64,000 nt of DNA from assembly GCF_009617595.1 (NCBI RefSeq), contig NZ_WIXK01000003.1, positions 372,001 to 436,000 of the forward strand, read 5' to 3'. Below the pieces are notes generated by a model, which had not been told where the DNA came from, ran no database searches, and saw only the letters and a program-made list of their open reading frames with translations. Source of the DNA: Tritonibacter aquimaris. GTDB taxonomy: Bacteria > Pseudomonadota > Alphaproteobacteria > Rhodobacterales > Rhodobacteraceae. A program made the translations under genes and the position numbers. Positions 25,694 to 34,151 of this stretch are shown piece after piece (the first letter of the stretch is position 1; each line of letters starts with the position of its first letter).

Positions 25694-25709
25694 GTGATAT
25701 TGTCACCAA
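25694..25709 (+). promoter_or_regulatory. Shared TTGTCACCAA motif, copy 2 (before the persulfide dioxygenase gene)
   Basis: GTGATATTGTCACCAA at 25694-25709 contains GTGA-N5-TCAC, a Crp/Fnr-like inverted repeat, and is the near-copy of the motif at 24885-24900. It is 235 bases before the dioxygenase gene, within a 269-bp gap that shows nothing else of note. Confidence 0.5.
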
Positions 25710-25943
25710 GACCGCACACAATCGCATGCAAATGTCTTTGAAACGATGATTCTGTGGGAAACGACACTGTTCAACGCTCGCGCTCTTACTCTGGGCGCGC
25801 CGCATTCGGCTCGGGCGTTGAAGAACACGGCAGCATCCCCGCTGATTGAGCCCGCCGCTCAGTCCCAAAGAACGTCCAACCACACCCGCGCGCATTCGCC
25901 GCTCAGAAGATAACAAACGACCACAATCGCATTGGAGATCACC

Positions 25944-26891
25944 ATGCAGTTTTTCCCCGCTTCCGCCCAACCTGGCAGCCCAAATGTCGCTGCGTTTTTT
26001 GAGAAAATGACGGGTTCCTGGCAATATGTGGCATGGTGCCCCGAAACCAAAAACGCCGTGATCATCGACCCGGTGCTTGATTTCGACCCTGCGGCAGGTG
26101 CCACCTGGACCTATAGCGCCGATGAATTGATTGCCTATTGCGCCCGCGAAGAGCTGAACGTGGAATGGGTGCTCGACACCCACCCCCACGCGGATCACTT
26201 CTCTTCGGCCCATTACATCAAACAGGCCCTTGGCGGCGCGCCCAAACAGGCCATCGGCAAACTGGTGCTGCGGGTGCAGGAAATCTGGTCGGATATGTAC
26301 GCCAACGACTCCCTGCAAAGCCACGATGAATTCTGGGACCAGCTGTTTGAACCGGGTGACAGCTTCAAAGTGGGCAATTGCACCATTGATGTAACGCTGT
26401 CGACCGGCCACACGCTGGCCTCTATCACCTATACAATGGGCGATGCAGTCTTTGCCCATGACACCTTTATGGTGCCCGACAGCGGCAGCTCGCGCTGTGA
26501 CTTCCCCGGTGGTTCATCGGCGGAAATGTGGGACACGCTGCAGGCGATCCTTGCCATGCCTGCCGAGACCCGCGTTTTTGTTGGCCACGACTATTGTAAA
26601 GGCGGCCGCCAAGAGGCCTGCATGGCCACCGTTGCAGAGCACAAAGCCAGCAATATCCACGTGAAAGATGGCATCTCGCGTGAGGAATTCATCACCACCC
26701 GCGACACCCGCGACGCAACTCTGCCGCTGCCAGCACGCATGCTTTATGCGCTGCAGGTCAATATCCGCGGTGGTCGCCTGCCCGACGCCGACGCAAAGGG
26801 GCGCGCGGTGCTGTCTGTGCCGCTGAACCGCTTCAGCTCCAAACTGGCAAAAGCCTTTGAAGCAGACGCTGCGGTCAAAGCTGCGGAGTAA
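25944..26891 (+). CDS. Metallo-beta-lactamase-fold persulfide dioxygenase (Blh/ETHE1-like)
   Basis: A 315-residue MBL-fold hydrolase/dioxygenase. The metal motif THPHADH is at residues 79-85 (His80, His82, Asp84, His85); further ligands lie in STGHTLAS, AHDTFM and FVGHDY. That pattern and the neighbouring SQR fit the persulfide dioxygenase group, which uses a single Fe(II) and O2 to turn glutathione persulfide into sulfite. The ATG at 25944 has GGAG upstream; an in-frame TTG at 25932 is unlikely. The gene is 67 bases before the SQR fusion gene. Confidence 0.87.
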   Translation: MQFFPASAQPGSPNVAAFFEKMTGSWQYVAWCPETKNAVIIDPVLDFDPAAGATWTYSADELIAYCAREELNVEWVLDTHPHADHFSSAHYIKQALGGAPKQAIGKLVLRVQEIWSDMYANDSLQSHDEFWDQLFEPGDSFKVGNCTIDVTLSTGHTLASITYTMGDAVFAHDTFMVPDSGSSRCDFPGGSSAEMWDTLQAILAMPAETRVFVGHDYCKGGRQEACMATVAEHKASNIHVKDGISREEFITTRDTRDATLPLPARMLYALQVNIRGGRLPDADAKGRAVLSVPLNRFSSKLAKAFEADAAVKAAE

Positions 26892-26958
26892 ATCCCGATT
26901 TCACACACAAAAGGGGCGCGCCAGCGCCCCTGAAACGCGCGAAAATGAGGAAGACAGA

Positions 26959-28638
26959 ATGGGCTTCAAGAAAATCTCCGACGAACTTGGCGTCAGTGCT
27001 CAAATCAGTATCAAAGATGTCCAGGCCGCGGCAGACGCCGGGTACCGGGCCATCATTTGCAACCGCCCCGATGGGGAAGGCGCAGATCAGGTCTCATTTG
27101 GCGAAATCGAAGCCGCAGCCAAGGCCGCCGGGATCGAAGCCCGCTATGTTCCGGTAAAACAAGGCATGGTCCGCGACGCAGATGTGGCAGAATTCAGCGC
27201 AGCCCTTGCCGCCCTGCCTAGCCCGGTGCTGGCCTATTGTCGCTCGGGCATGCGCTCGGCCAGCCTGTGGTCATTTCACGCGGCCAAACGCCAGCCGATC
27301 GCAGACATCCTCGCCGTGACCAAAGCCGCGGGCTATGACATGGGCGGCGTCGCCCGCCGCATTGCCAATGACGGTAAAACCCCGGTTGATACCGGTGACG
27401 CAAAATTTGGGATTGTCATTGTTGGCGCAGGCGCGGCAGGCATTGCCGTTGCCGCAGGTCTGAAAGCGCGCGACGCGTCGCTCGATATTGCCATAATCGA
27501 CCCGGCTGACATTCACTATTACCAACCTGGCTGGACAATGGTTGGCGGCGGTATCTTTGATGCCCAGACCACCGCAAAAACCATGGGCAGCCTGATCCCA
27601 CGTGGGGTGCAGTGGATCAAAGCCGCCGTAGCCGCGTTTGAGCCTGACAAAAACGCAATTATCCTCGACGGTTGCCGTGTGGTCACCTATGATCGGCTGG
27701 TGGTTTGCCCCGGTCTCAAACTCGACTGGAGCGCGGTGGAAGGTCTCGAAGAGACCCTGGGCCGCAATGGTGTAACCTCAAACTATCGCTACGATCTGGC
27801 CCCCTACACCTGGGAACTTGTGCGCAATATGAAACAGGGGCGCGCGCTGTTTACCCAGCCGCCGATGCCGATCAAATGCGCCGGTGCACCGCAAAAAGCG
27901 ATGTATCTGTCAGGTGATGCCTGGCACCGCGCAAATGTTCTGAAAGACATCGACATTCAGTTCATGAACGCAGGCGGCGTGCTTTTTGGCGTCAAAGACT
28001 ACGTCCCCGCCCTGATGCAATACGTCGAAAAATACGATGCGTCGCTCAACTTCTTCCACAATCTGAAATCGGTCGACGGCCCGGCCCGCACAGCAACCTT
28101 TACGGTGCAAAAGCCCGAAACCACCCCAGAAGACATCACCGTCGAGTTTGACATGATGCATGTCTGCCCGCCCCAGACCGCCCCTGATTTCATCAAGGTC
28201 TCGCCGCTGGCAGATAGCGCGGGCTGGGTCGATGTGGATCAGTCGTCTTTGCGCCACAAAACCTATGACAACATCTGGTCGCTGGGCGATGTGATGAACG
28301 CCCCCAACGCCAAAACCGCAGCGGCTGCGCGTAAACAGGCGCCCACGGTGGCCAATAACATCATTGCCGACATCAATGGCACATCGCCCGTGGCGCAATA
28401 TGATGGCTATGGCTCCTGCCCGCTGACGGTAGAACGGGGGAAAATCGTGCTGGCGGAATTTGGCTATGGCGGCGCGCTTAAACCAAGCTTCCCCAAGTTC
28501 CTGCTTGATGGCACCAAACCCTCCCGCGCAGCCTGGTTCCTTAAGGAAACCATGCTGCCACCGATCTACTGGAAGGCGATGCTGCGCGGCAAGGAATGGC
28601 TCGCAAAGCCTGAAAAAATCAACGTATCCGCAAAATGA
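26959..28638 (+). CDS. DUF442 phosphatase-like domain fused to sulfide:quinone oxidoreductase
   Basis: A 559-residue two-part protein. Residues 1-110 are a DUF442 (BLH N-terminal) domain with the dual-specificity-phosphatase-like loop YCRSGMRSA (Cys94). Residues 145-559 are a flavoprotein of the sulfide:quinone oxidoreductase family: FAD-binding VGAGAAG (155-161), YYQPGWTMVGGG, candidate redox cysteines Cys250 (VVCPGL) and Cys307 (PIKCAGAPQKAMYL), and a second FAD stretch IWSLGDVMNAPNAKT. SQR oxidises sulfide to polysulfide or persulfide and reduces quinone at the membrane. The fusion would link sulfide oxidation to handling of the sulfane sulfur, which the upstream dioxygenase then oxidises. 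The ATG at 26959 follows GAGGAAG. Confidence 0.9.
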   Translation: MGFKKISDELGVSAQISIKDVQAAADAGYRAIICNRPDGEGADQVSFGEIEAAAKAAGIEARYVPVKQGMVRDADVAEFSAALAALPSPVLAYCRSGMRSASLWSFHAAKRQPIADILAVTKAAGYDMGGVARRIANDGKTPVDTGDAKFGIVIVGAGAAGIAVAAGLKARDASLDIAIIDPADIHYYQPGWTMVGGGIFDAQTTAKTMGSLIPRGVQWIKAAVAAFEPDKNAIILDGCRVVTYDRLVVCPGLKLDWSAVEGLEETLGRNGVTSNYRYDLAPYTWELVRNMKQGRALFTQPPMPIKCAGAPQKAMYLSGDAWHRANVLKDIDIQFMNAGGVLFGVKDYVPALMQYVEKYDASLNFFHNLKSVDGPARTATFTVQKPETTPEDITVEFDMMHVCPPQTAPDFIKVSPLADSAGWVDVDQSSLRHKTYDNIWSLGDVMNAPNAKTAAAARKQAPTVANNIIADINGTSPVAQYDGYGSCPLTVERGKIVLAEFGYGGALKPSFPKFLLDGTKPSRAAWFLKETMLPPIYWKAMLRGKEWLAKPEKINVSAK

Positions 28639-28654
28639 GGCCGCTGTCACATCC

Positions 28655-28678
28655 CCCCGGATCTTTGTGGATCCGGGG
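28655..28678 (+). terminator. Strong hairpin between the SQR and SulP genes
   Basis: CCCCGGATC (28655-28663) pairs perfectly with GATCCGGGG (28670-28678) around TTTGTG. No T-run follows, so it may act as a transcript stabiliser or a partial terminator. Confidence 0.45.
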
Positions 28679-28798
28679 CTGTGGTGGTGCCGCGCGCTCA
28701 AACACGCTGCGTCGCTATGGAAATACCCAAATTCTTTGTCAGACTGCGAAGGAAGCTCCCGTCCCCGCAGTCTCTCGTTGTGAAAAAAGATCACCGTT

Positions 28799-30535
28799 AT
28801 GAACTTAAAGAGATATCTGCCACTTCTTGAATGGTTGCCGAGCTATGACCGTCAGGCGTTCACGAGCGATGGTCTTGCCGGGCTGATCGTTGCAATCATG
28901 TTGGTGCCTCAGGGCATGGCCTATGCGCTTTTGGCGGGGCTGCCTGCCGAGGTCGGCCTTTATGCCAGCATTGTGCCTTTGGTGTTTTACGGGCTGCTTG
29001 GCTCAAGCCGGGCACTGGCGGTTGGACCTGTGGCCATTGTTTCATTGATGGTTGCAAGCACGCTGGGCGAAGTCGTCGAAAGCGGCACCTCCGGTTATCT
29101 TGCCGGGGCGGTGATGCTCGCGTTTTTGAGCGGTGCCATCCTGTTGGGCATGGGGCTTGCGCGGGTTGGCTTTTTGGTCAACTTCCTCAGCCATCCGGTG
29201 ATTTCGGGCTTTTCCAGCGCCGCGGCGCTGATCATCGGGTTTTCCCAGCTCAAACACCTCTTGGGGTTCAACATCCCGCGCAGCCATTTGATTACCGAAA
29301 CCATCGCCCATGCCATCAGCGATATCAACCAGCTCAACCTTGTCACCTTTGGCATTGCGCTTGGCTCTCTGGTGATCCTGCTTTTGTTCAAAAGCCGCGT
29401 CTCACCGATGCTGCAACGTCTGGGTGCCCCCAAAGGCCTGGCCGACGCGCTGGGTAAATCTGGCCCACTGGTGGCAGTGGGCACAACAACAGTGCTGGTC
29501 TGGATCATGGGCTTGAATGTCAGCAATGGTGTAAAAATCGTGGCAGACATCCCCTCGGGGCTGCCCGCATTGGCGCTGCCGGTCTGGGATCTAGAACTGA
29601 TCCGCGAGCTGCTGCCAGCGGCAACGCTGATTTCCGTTGTGGGTTTTCTTGAAAGCGTATCGGTGGCGAAATCCCTCGCCAGCAAACGACGCCAAAAAAT
29701 CGATGCCAACCAAGAGCTGATCGCCCTTGGTGCGGCAAACCTCGGCGCGGCCTTTACCGGCGGCTATCCCGTCACCGGTGGTTTCAGCCGCAGTCTGGTG
29801 AATTTCACCGCCGGTGCGGTGACACCGTTTGCCTCCATTATCACCGCCGGGCTGATTGCGGTGACCGTGGTGTTCTTTACCCCGATGCTTTATTTTCTCC
29901 CCAAGGCAACGCTTGCGGCGATCATTGTTGTGGCGGTGGCCAATCTGATCGACATCCGCACCCTGCGCGAGGCCTGGGCCTACAATAAGGCGGATGCGGT
30001 TTCATTGATTGCCACCTTCTTTGCGGTGCTTTCACTGGGGATCGAATTGGGGATCATTGCCGGTGCCGGCCTTTCGATTGCGCTGTATCTGTGGCGCACA
30101 AGCCGTCCGCATATGGCGGTGGTGGGCCGGGTTGGCACCTCTGAGCATTTCCGCAATATCCGACGCCATGAGGTCAAAACGGATCCGCATGTGCTGGCGA
30201 TCCGGGTGGATGAAAGCCTCTATTTTGCCAATACCGCCTATCTTGAAGATGAAATACTCGCCTGTGTGGCTGATTGCGATCAGGTGGAACATCTGGTGCT
30301 GATCATGAGCGCGGTGAACTTTATCGATGCCAGCGCGTTGGAAAGTCTGGAAACTTTGTGCGAGCGTCTGCACGACGCCGGTGTGACCACCCACCTCGCT
30401 GAGGTCAAAGGCCCGGTGATGGACCGGTTGGAAAACGTGGGTTGGCTCAAACATCTGGGCGAAGGCCATGTCTTCCTCAGCATCCATGCCGCGATGTCAG
30501 AACTGTCGCCGCGCTACGCCGCCAAAGTGGCCTAA
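28799..30535 (+). CDS. SulP-family inorganic anion transporter
   Basis: A 578-residue SLC26/SulP transporter. It starts with the family hallmark (DGLAGLIVAIMLVPQGMAYALLAGLPAEVGLY), about 12-14 membrane helices follow, and a C-terminal STAS domain lies from about residue 440 (IRVDESLYFANTAYLE; VLIMSAVNFIDASALESLE). Family members move sulfate, bicarbonate or other anions. Behind the sulfide-oxidation genes, removal or exchange of sulfite or sulfate is the natural guess. It ends at a terminator shared with the convergent gene. Confidence 0.9.
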   Translation: MNLKRYLPLLEWLPSYDRQAFTSDGLAGLIVAIMLVPQGMAYALLAGLPAEVGLYASIVPLVFYGLLGSSRALAVGPVAIVSLMVASTLGEVVESGTSGYLAGAVMLAFLSGAILLGMGLARVGFLVNFLSHPVISGFSSAAALIIGFSQLKHLLGFNIPRSHLITETIAHAISDINQLNLVTFGIALGSLVILLLFKSRVSPMLQRLGAPKGLADALGKSGPLVAVGTTTVLVWIMGLNVSNGVKIVADIPSGLPALALPVWDLELIRELLPAATLISVVGFLESVSVAKSLASKRRQKIDANQELIALGAANLGAAFTGGYPVTGGFSRSLVNFTAGAVTPFASIITAGLIAVTVVFFTPMLYFLPKATLAAIIVVAVANLIDIRTLREAWAYNKADAVSLIATFFAVLSLGIELGIIAGAGLSIALYLWRTSRPHMAVVGRVGTSEHFRNIRRHEVKTDPHVLAIRVDESLYFANTAYLEDEILACVADCDQVEHLVLIMSAVNFIDASALESLETLCERLHDAGVTTHLAEVKGPVMDRLENVGWLKHLGEGHVFLSIHAAMSELSPRYAAKVA

Positions 30536-30541
30536 ACCTAT

Positions 30542-30571
30542 GCGCAATGCGGGCAACCGCTGGCATTGCGC
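30542..30571. terminator. Terminator between convergent sulP and phosphodiesterase genes
   Basis: GCGCAATGC (30542-30550) and GCATTGCGC (30563-30571) form a perfect 9-bp stem with a 12-base loop, followed by GCTTCTTTGTTG on the plus strand. Confidence 0.65.
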
Positions 30572-30638
30572 GCTTCTTTGTTGCGACGTGAACAGCTGTG
30601 AGTAATTCACCCAGTGGTCCAAATCTGGCCAAATGGCT

Positions 30639-31349
30639 TTACCGCAGGGCCGCACGCGCCTGTGCAAAGGCTTCGGTGTGATCAAGATTCACATAGTCAA
30701 GCTTTGCCGCCAAAATGGCCTGATGCACAGCAGGTGCGCCACTATTGGTGTAGACCATCGTTTCAAGCCCCAGCGCACGACAGTGATCCAAAAGCCCCGG
30801 CACCTGCATCTGCGCGGGGGTCATTTCCACCAATGACGCATGAAAAAGATCCCGCGCCATTGCGGGGGACTTGGCAATATTGAGCGTGATCATCTTGCGA
30901 AACTCGGGCGCAACCGCATGCAGCCCTTCGCGCATCATTTGCGAAAACGAGAAATAAAACGTCTCTTCCACCATGCCAAGGTCACGCACCAGATCCGCAA
31001 CCTTTTGCGGGTTGCACCATTTGAGTTCAACATAGACCCCGGCCCGGCCCCGCAGATGTTCCAGATAGGCATCCAGCCGCGGCACCCGTTCACCGGCAAA
31101 AGCAGGCGCAAACCAGCTGCCCGCATCCAGCTGGTCAATCTGTGCCGAAGCGTGCAAACCAAACGCACCCGCGCCAGTGCTTGTGCGCTCCAATGTGTCG
31201 TCATGAAACGCATAAAGCACCCCATCCGCGCTTTCACGCACGTCGAGCTCAATATAGTCTGCGCCCTGCGCCAAGGCACGATCTGCCGCGGCAAAGGTGT
31301 TTTCAGGCGCAACCAGATTGGCCCCCCGGTGGCTTACGATTTTGGTCAT
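30639..31349 (-). CDS. Glycerophosphodiester phosphodiesterase family protein
   Basis: A 236-residue TIM-barrel phosphodiesterase (GDPD). Seen: SHRGANLVAPENT (His-Arg and Glu-Asn-Thr catalytic block), YIELDVRESADG (metal-binding Glu/Asp) and FHDDTLERTSTG. GDPDs split glycerophosphodiesters into glycerol-3-phosphate and an alcohol. There is no signal peptide, so it is cytoplasmic. The ATG at 31349 follows AAGGAGCGTGAG, which rules out the longer reading. The 177 bp before it, up to the MarR gene, show no other feature. Confidence 0.9.
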   Translation of the reverse strand: MTKIVSHRGANLVAPENTFAAADRALAQGADYIELDVRESADGVLYAFHDDTLERTSTGAGAFGLHASAQIDQLDAGSWFAPAFAGERVPRLDAYLEHLRGRAGVYVELKWCNPQKVADLVRDLGMVEETFYFSFSQMMREGLHAVAPEFRKMITLNIAKSPAMARDLFHASLVEMTPAQMQVPGLLDHCRALGLETMVYTNSGAPAVHQAILAAKLDYVNLDHTEAFAQARAALR

Positions 31350-31526
31350 CTCACGCTCCTTCTTGCAGCAAGCGCGCGCCCGTTGCCGCACCACTGTATC
31401 ACAGGGCCTGCCTATGAAATCAGTGTGATGGAGGTGTGACGCAACAGCATTGGCCTGCAACACCACCTTGCATCTTGCGGCACATGACGTAGCCCAAACT
31501 CCCCTCACATCGGCGGTAAAGACGGC

Positions 31527-31964
31527 CTAGCCTTTAAACCCGCCCCGCATCTTGTGCAGCAGGCCAACCAGCTGATCGAGCTCTGCAACTTCAAGCCCGG
31601 TGTCTTGCACCATACAAGCGGTGATCGCGCGCGATTCTGCCTTTAGCGCCCGGCCCTTCTCCGTCAGATTGACCACAACGCGGCGTTCATCCGTTTTGCT
31701 ACGCGCGCGCTGCACCAGCCCCTCGGCCTCCAGCCGTTTCAACAATGGCGTCAGCGTGCTGGTCTCCATCGACAGGCCAGTCGCCAGCTCGCTGACAATG
31801 CGCGCGTCCTTTTCCCACAATAAAGTCAAGGTGATATACTGCGGATAGGTCAAGCCAAGCGGGCTGAGATGTTTCTTGTAGGCCCGATTTACCACATGCC
31901 AGGTCGAGTAAATCGCATGGCAAAACATGTCATCGGCATTCTCGGGAAGAGTGATTTCAGTCAT
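31527..31964 (-). CDS. MarR-family regulator, OhrR-like
   Basis: A 145-residue winged-helix regulator. The start resembles OhrR: Cys15 in DMFCHAIYSTWHVVNRAYK corresponds to the single peroxide-reactive cysteine of OhrR proteins, and GLTYPQYITLTLLWEKD follows. The wing is KTDERRVVVNLTEKGRAL. OhrR represses its target until an organic hydroperoxide oxidises the cysteine. No ohr gene is in the window; the divergent PAS/diflavin-reductase pair is a possible target through the site at 32007-32021. Confidence 0.87.
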   Translation of the reverse strand: MTEITLPENADDMFCHAIYSTWHVVNRAYKKHLSPLGLTYPQYITLTLLWEKDARIVSELATGLSMETSTLTPLLKRLEAEGLVQRARSKTDERRVVVNLTEKGRALKAESRAITACMVQDTGLEVAELDQLVGLLHKMRGGFKG

Positions 31965-32006
31965 CGGTGGCCTGCCATTGCGGATCAGTCATTGTGTCGC
32001 ACGCGA

Positions 32007-32021
32007 TACAATTGCGTTGCA
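32007..32021. promoter_or_regulatory. Candidate MarR/OhrR operator
   Basis: TACAATTGCGTTGCA has symmetric arms (T-x-CAA and TTG-x-A) like the TACAATT/AATTGTA sites of OhrR-type regulators. It lies between the divergent OhrR-like gene (start 31964) and the PAS gene (start 32137), 43 bases from the former. Confidence 0.4.
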
Positions 32022-32136
32022 TTTAATTGCTCCCTAAATAATTTATCACTGACCGCACCGCAAGATGCTCCATTTTCCAGCCACTGCGGTCACACCAGCA
32101 CCCAAAGGTGCTGGCCCTTCAACACAGGAGAATACG

Positions 32137-32556
32137 ATGAACGCACATGTGGGCAAGCAGCTGTTGGACGCAGCTGAAAAAGTACTGGTGATTTCCAAAA
32201 CCGATCTGCAGGGCAATATCACCTATGTGAACGATCTTTTCTGCACCCTCACCGGTTTTGAGCGCGAAGAAATCGTTGGCAAACCACATAATATTGTTCG
32301 CCACAAAGACGTGCCCAAAGCCATCTACAAAGAGATGTGGGACACCATCAAAGCAGGCAATATCTGGAGCGGTGTGATTCCCAATGTGGGCAAAGGCGGC
32401 GTTGTTTATATCGTTGATACCACCGTGCAGCCGATCTTTGACGACAAGGGCGACATCGCCGAATACATCAGCGTGCGTCGGGTGATCAACGATCTGATGG
32501 CGGATTTCGAAAGCCTCGAGTTCTCCAAAGAGAAATTCGACGAGTTCCACGGCTGA
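32137..32556 (+). CDS. Single PAS-domain protein (Aer-like)
   Basis: A 139-residue protein made of one PAS domain. ISKTDLQGNITYVNDLFCTLTGF, GKPHNIVRHKDVPKAIYKEMW and IPNVGKGGVVYIVDTTVQPI closely match the FAD-binding PAS of the aerotaxis receptor Aer. No output domain follows; the last 25 residues are charged. It starts behind ACAGGAG and ends 16 bases before a diflavin reductase gene. That pairing suggests the PAS is a redox or flavin sensor served by the reductase, or its regulatory subunit. This is inference. Confidence 0.87.
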   Translation: MNAHVGKQLLDAAEKVLVISKTDLQGNITYVNDLFCTLTGFEREEIVGKPHNIVRHKDVPKAIYKEMWDTIKAGNIWSGVIPNVGKGGVVYIVDTTVQPIFDDKGDIAEYISVRRVINDLMADFESLEFSKEKFDEFHG

Positions 32557-32572
32557 TCCAGGAGAGTGCCCA

Positions 32573-34105
32573 ATGTCCCAGACCATTCTTGCGTTTGGGT
32601 CGGAATCTGGAAATGCGGAGCGCTTGGCAAATCAATTTGCCGAGCGCCTGCAGGCCAATGATCCACATTCCGCCCCCCATTCCACCCCACTGTGTCCGCT
32701 GCCGCTGAACCAGGTTGATTGCAGCAAACTTGGCGCGGATGATCTTTTGCTGGTGATCACCAGCAGCTTTGGCGATGGGGAGCCCCCCGCCAATGCCGAA
32801 GCCTTTCTCGACCAGCTGCCCGCAGCCTGCTCGTTCCGCTATGCTGTGTTTGGCCTGGGCGATGTGTCTTATCCCAATTTCTGCGGCTATTCCAAAGATC
32901 TCGATGCGGCGCTCAGCCAAAAGGGTGCGCATCCCATCGCCGCGCGGGTGGATGCGGACATCTATTTCGATGGGTTCTTTGATCAATGGTTTGATGCCAT
33001 CAGTCGCTATCTTGCTGGTGATCCGGCTCAGGCGGCGGCGCTTGATCTGCAGGTGGCTGCCTATGGAGACAGCGCGCCTTATGAGGCCAAGATCCTACGC
33101 CATGACCGCATCAGTGACAGCGTGCTGAATGTTGAGCTCGATATCGCGGGCAGCGGCATCCAATATGCGCCGGGTGATCTTGTCTATCTCTATCCACAAA
33201 ACGACCCGTTTTTGATGATGGCTCTGGCCACATGGTTTGAAGCCGATGTGAGTGCGCTTGCGCAAAAAGACCTGCGCGCCCTGCCCAAAACGCTGCTCAA
33301 AACCGTGGCCCGCGCAACTGGCGACAGCGATCTGGCTGAGCTGCTCAAGTTCAAAAACCGCGCAGCCCTGCAGGATTATCTCTATGGGCTTGATATCTTA
33401 GACCTGCTGGAAACGCGCGACCCCGGCAAGCTCATCACCTTGGATGATCTGCAAGAGGTCTTGCCTGATATTGCGCCGCGCGCCTATTCGATTGCCTCGG
33501 CCAGCCCTCAGAAGCTGCGCCTGTGTATGCGCGAAATCAGCTATGACCACAGCGGGCGCAAACATCTTGGCCTCTCTACCGGTTATATGGCGGCCCGCGC
33601 TGTTGGCGACAGCGTGCCCATTGCGGTGCGGCCCAATCCGGAATTTGCCTTTGATGCGGACAGGCCCGCACTGATGATTGGCACCGGTGTTGGCGTGGCG
33701 CCGTTCATTTCCTATTTGGAACAGCAAAGCCAGCAGGATGAAAGCCAAACCAACATTCTGTGCTTTGGTGAAAAACTCAGCCATTGTGATTTCCTTTATG
33801 GGGATTTTCTCACCAGCTGTCAGGCCATGGGCACGCTTTCGACGCTGATCACTGCCTATTCGCGCGACCATGAGCAGAAATTCTATGTGCAGGATGCAAT
33901 GCGCGCCAATGCAGATGCCCTATATGGGGCCATCCAATCCGGCGCGGTGATCTATGTCTGCGGCAACAAATCCCATCTTGGCGGGGCGGTGAATGATGCG
34001 CTGTTGGATGTGTTCCAACAGGCGGGTCAGAACAGCCCCGAAGAAGCCAGCGCCATGCTGCGCGCGCTTGAAACGGCTGGTCGGATCCGGCGCGACCTGT
34101 TTTAA
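32573..34105 (+). CDS. Diflavin NADPH reductase (sulfite reductase flavoprotein / P450 reductase-like)
   Basis: A 510-residue electron-transfer flavoprotein. It has an N-terminal flavodoxin domain (FGSESGNAE at 8-16 for FMN; SSFGDGEPPANA), an FAD domain (RAYSIASA), and an NADPH domain (GTGVGVAPFISYL, then YVCGNKSHLGGAVND). The order FMN-FAD-NADPH is that of CysJ. No sulfite reductase hemoprotein (CysI) or P450 lies nearby, so the acceptor is unknown. It is probably co-transcribed with the PAS gene. Assimilatory CysJ is the main alternative. Confidence 0.88.
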   Translation: MSQTILAFGSESGNAERLANQFAERLQANDPHSAPHSTPLCPLPLNQVDCSKLGADDLLLVITSSFGDGEPPANAEAFLDQLPAACSFRYAVFGLGDVSYPNFCGYSKDLDAALSQKGAHPIAARVDADIYFDGFFDQWFDAISRYLAGDPAQAAALDLQVAAYGDSAPYEAKILRHDRISDSVLNVELDIAGSGIQYAPGDLVYLYPQNDPFLMMALATWFEADVSALAQKDLRALPKTLLKTVARATGDSDLAELLKFKNRAALQDYLYGLDILDLLETRDPGKLITLDDLQEVLPDIAPRAYSIASASPQKLRLCMREISYDHSGRKHLGLSTGYMAARAVGDSVPIAVRPNPEFAFDADRPALMIGTGVGVAPFISYLEQQSQQDESQTNILCFGEKLSHCDFLYGDFLTSCQAMGTLSTLITAYSRDHEQKFYVQDAMRANADALYGAIQSGAVIYVCGNKSHLGGAVNDALLDVFQQAGQNSPEEASAMLRALETAGRIRRDLF

Positions 34106-34110
34106 AACGC

Positions 34111-34142
34111 CAAAGCCCACCCCCCTTGGGAGGTGGGCTTTG
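34111..34142. terminator. Bidirectional terminator between convergent genes
   Basis: CAAAGCCCACC (34111-34121) and GGTGGGCTTTG (34132-34142) form a perfect 11-bp stem in the 46-bp gap between the diflavin reductase stop and the TRAP permease stop. Confidence 0.75.
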
Positions 34143-34151
34143 AAACAGCGC

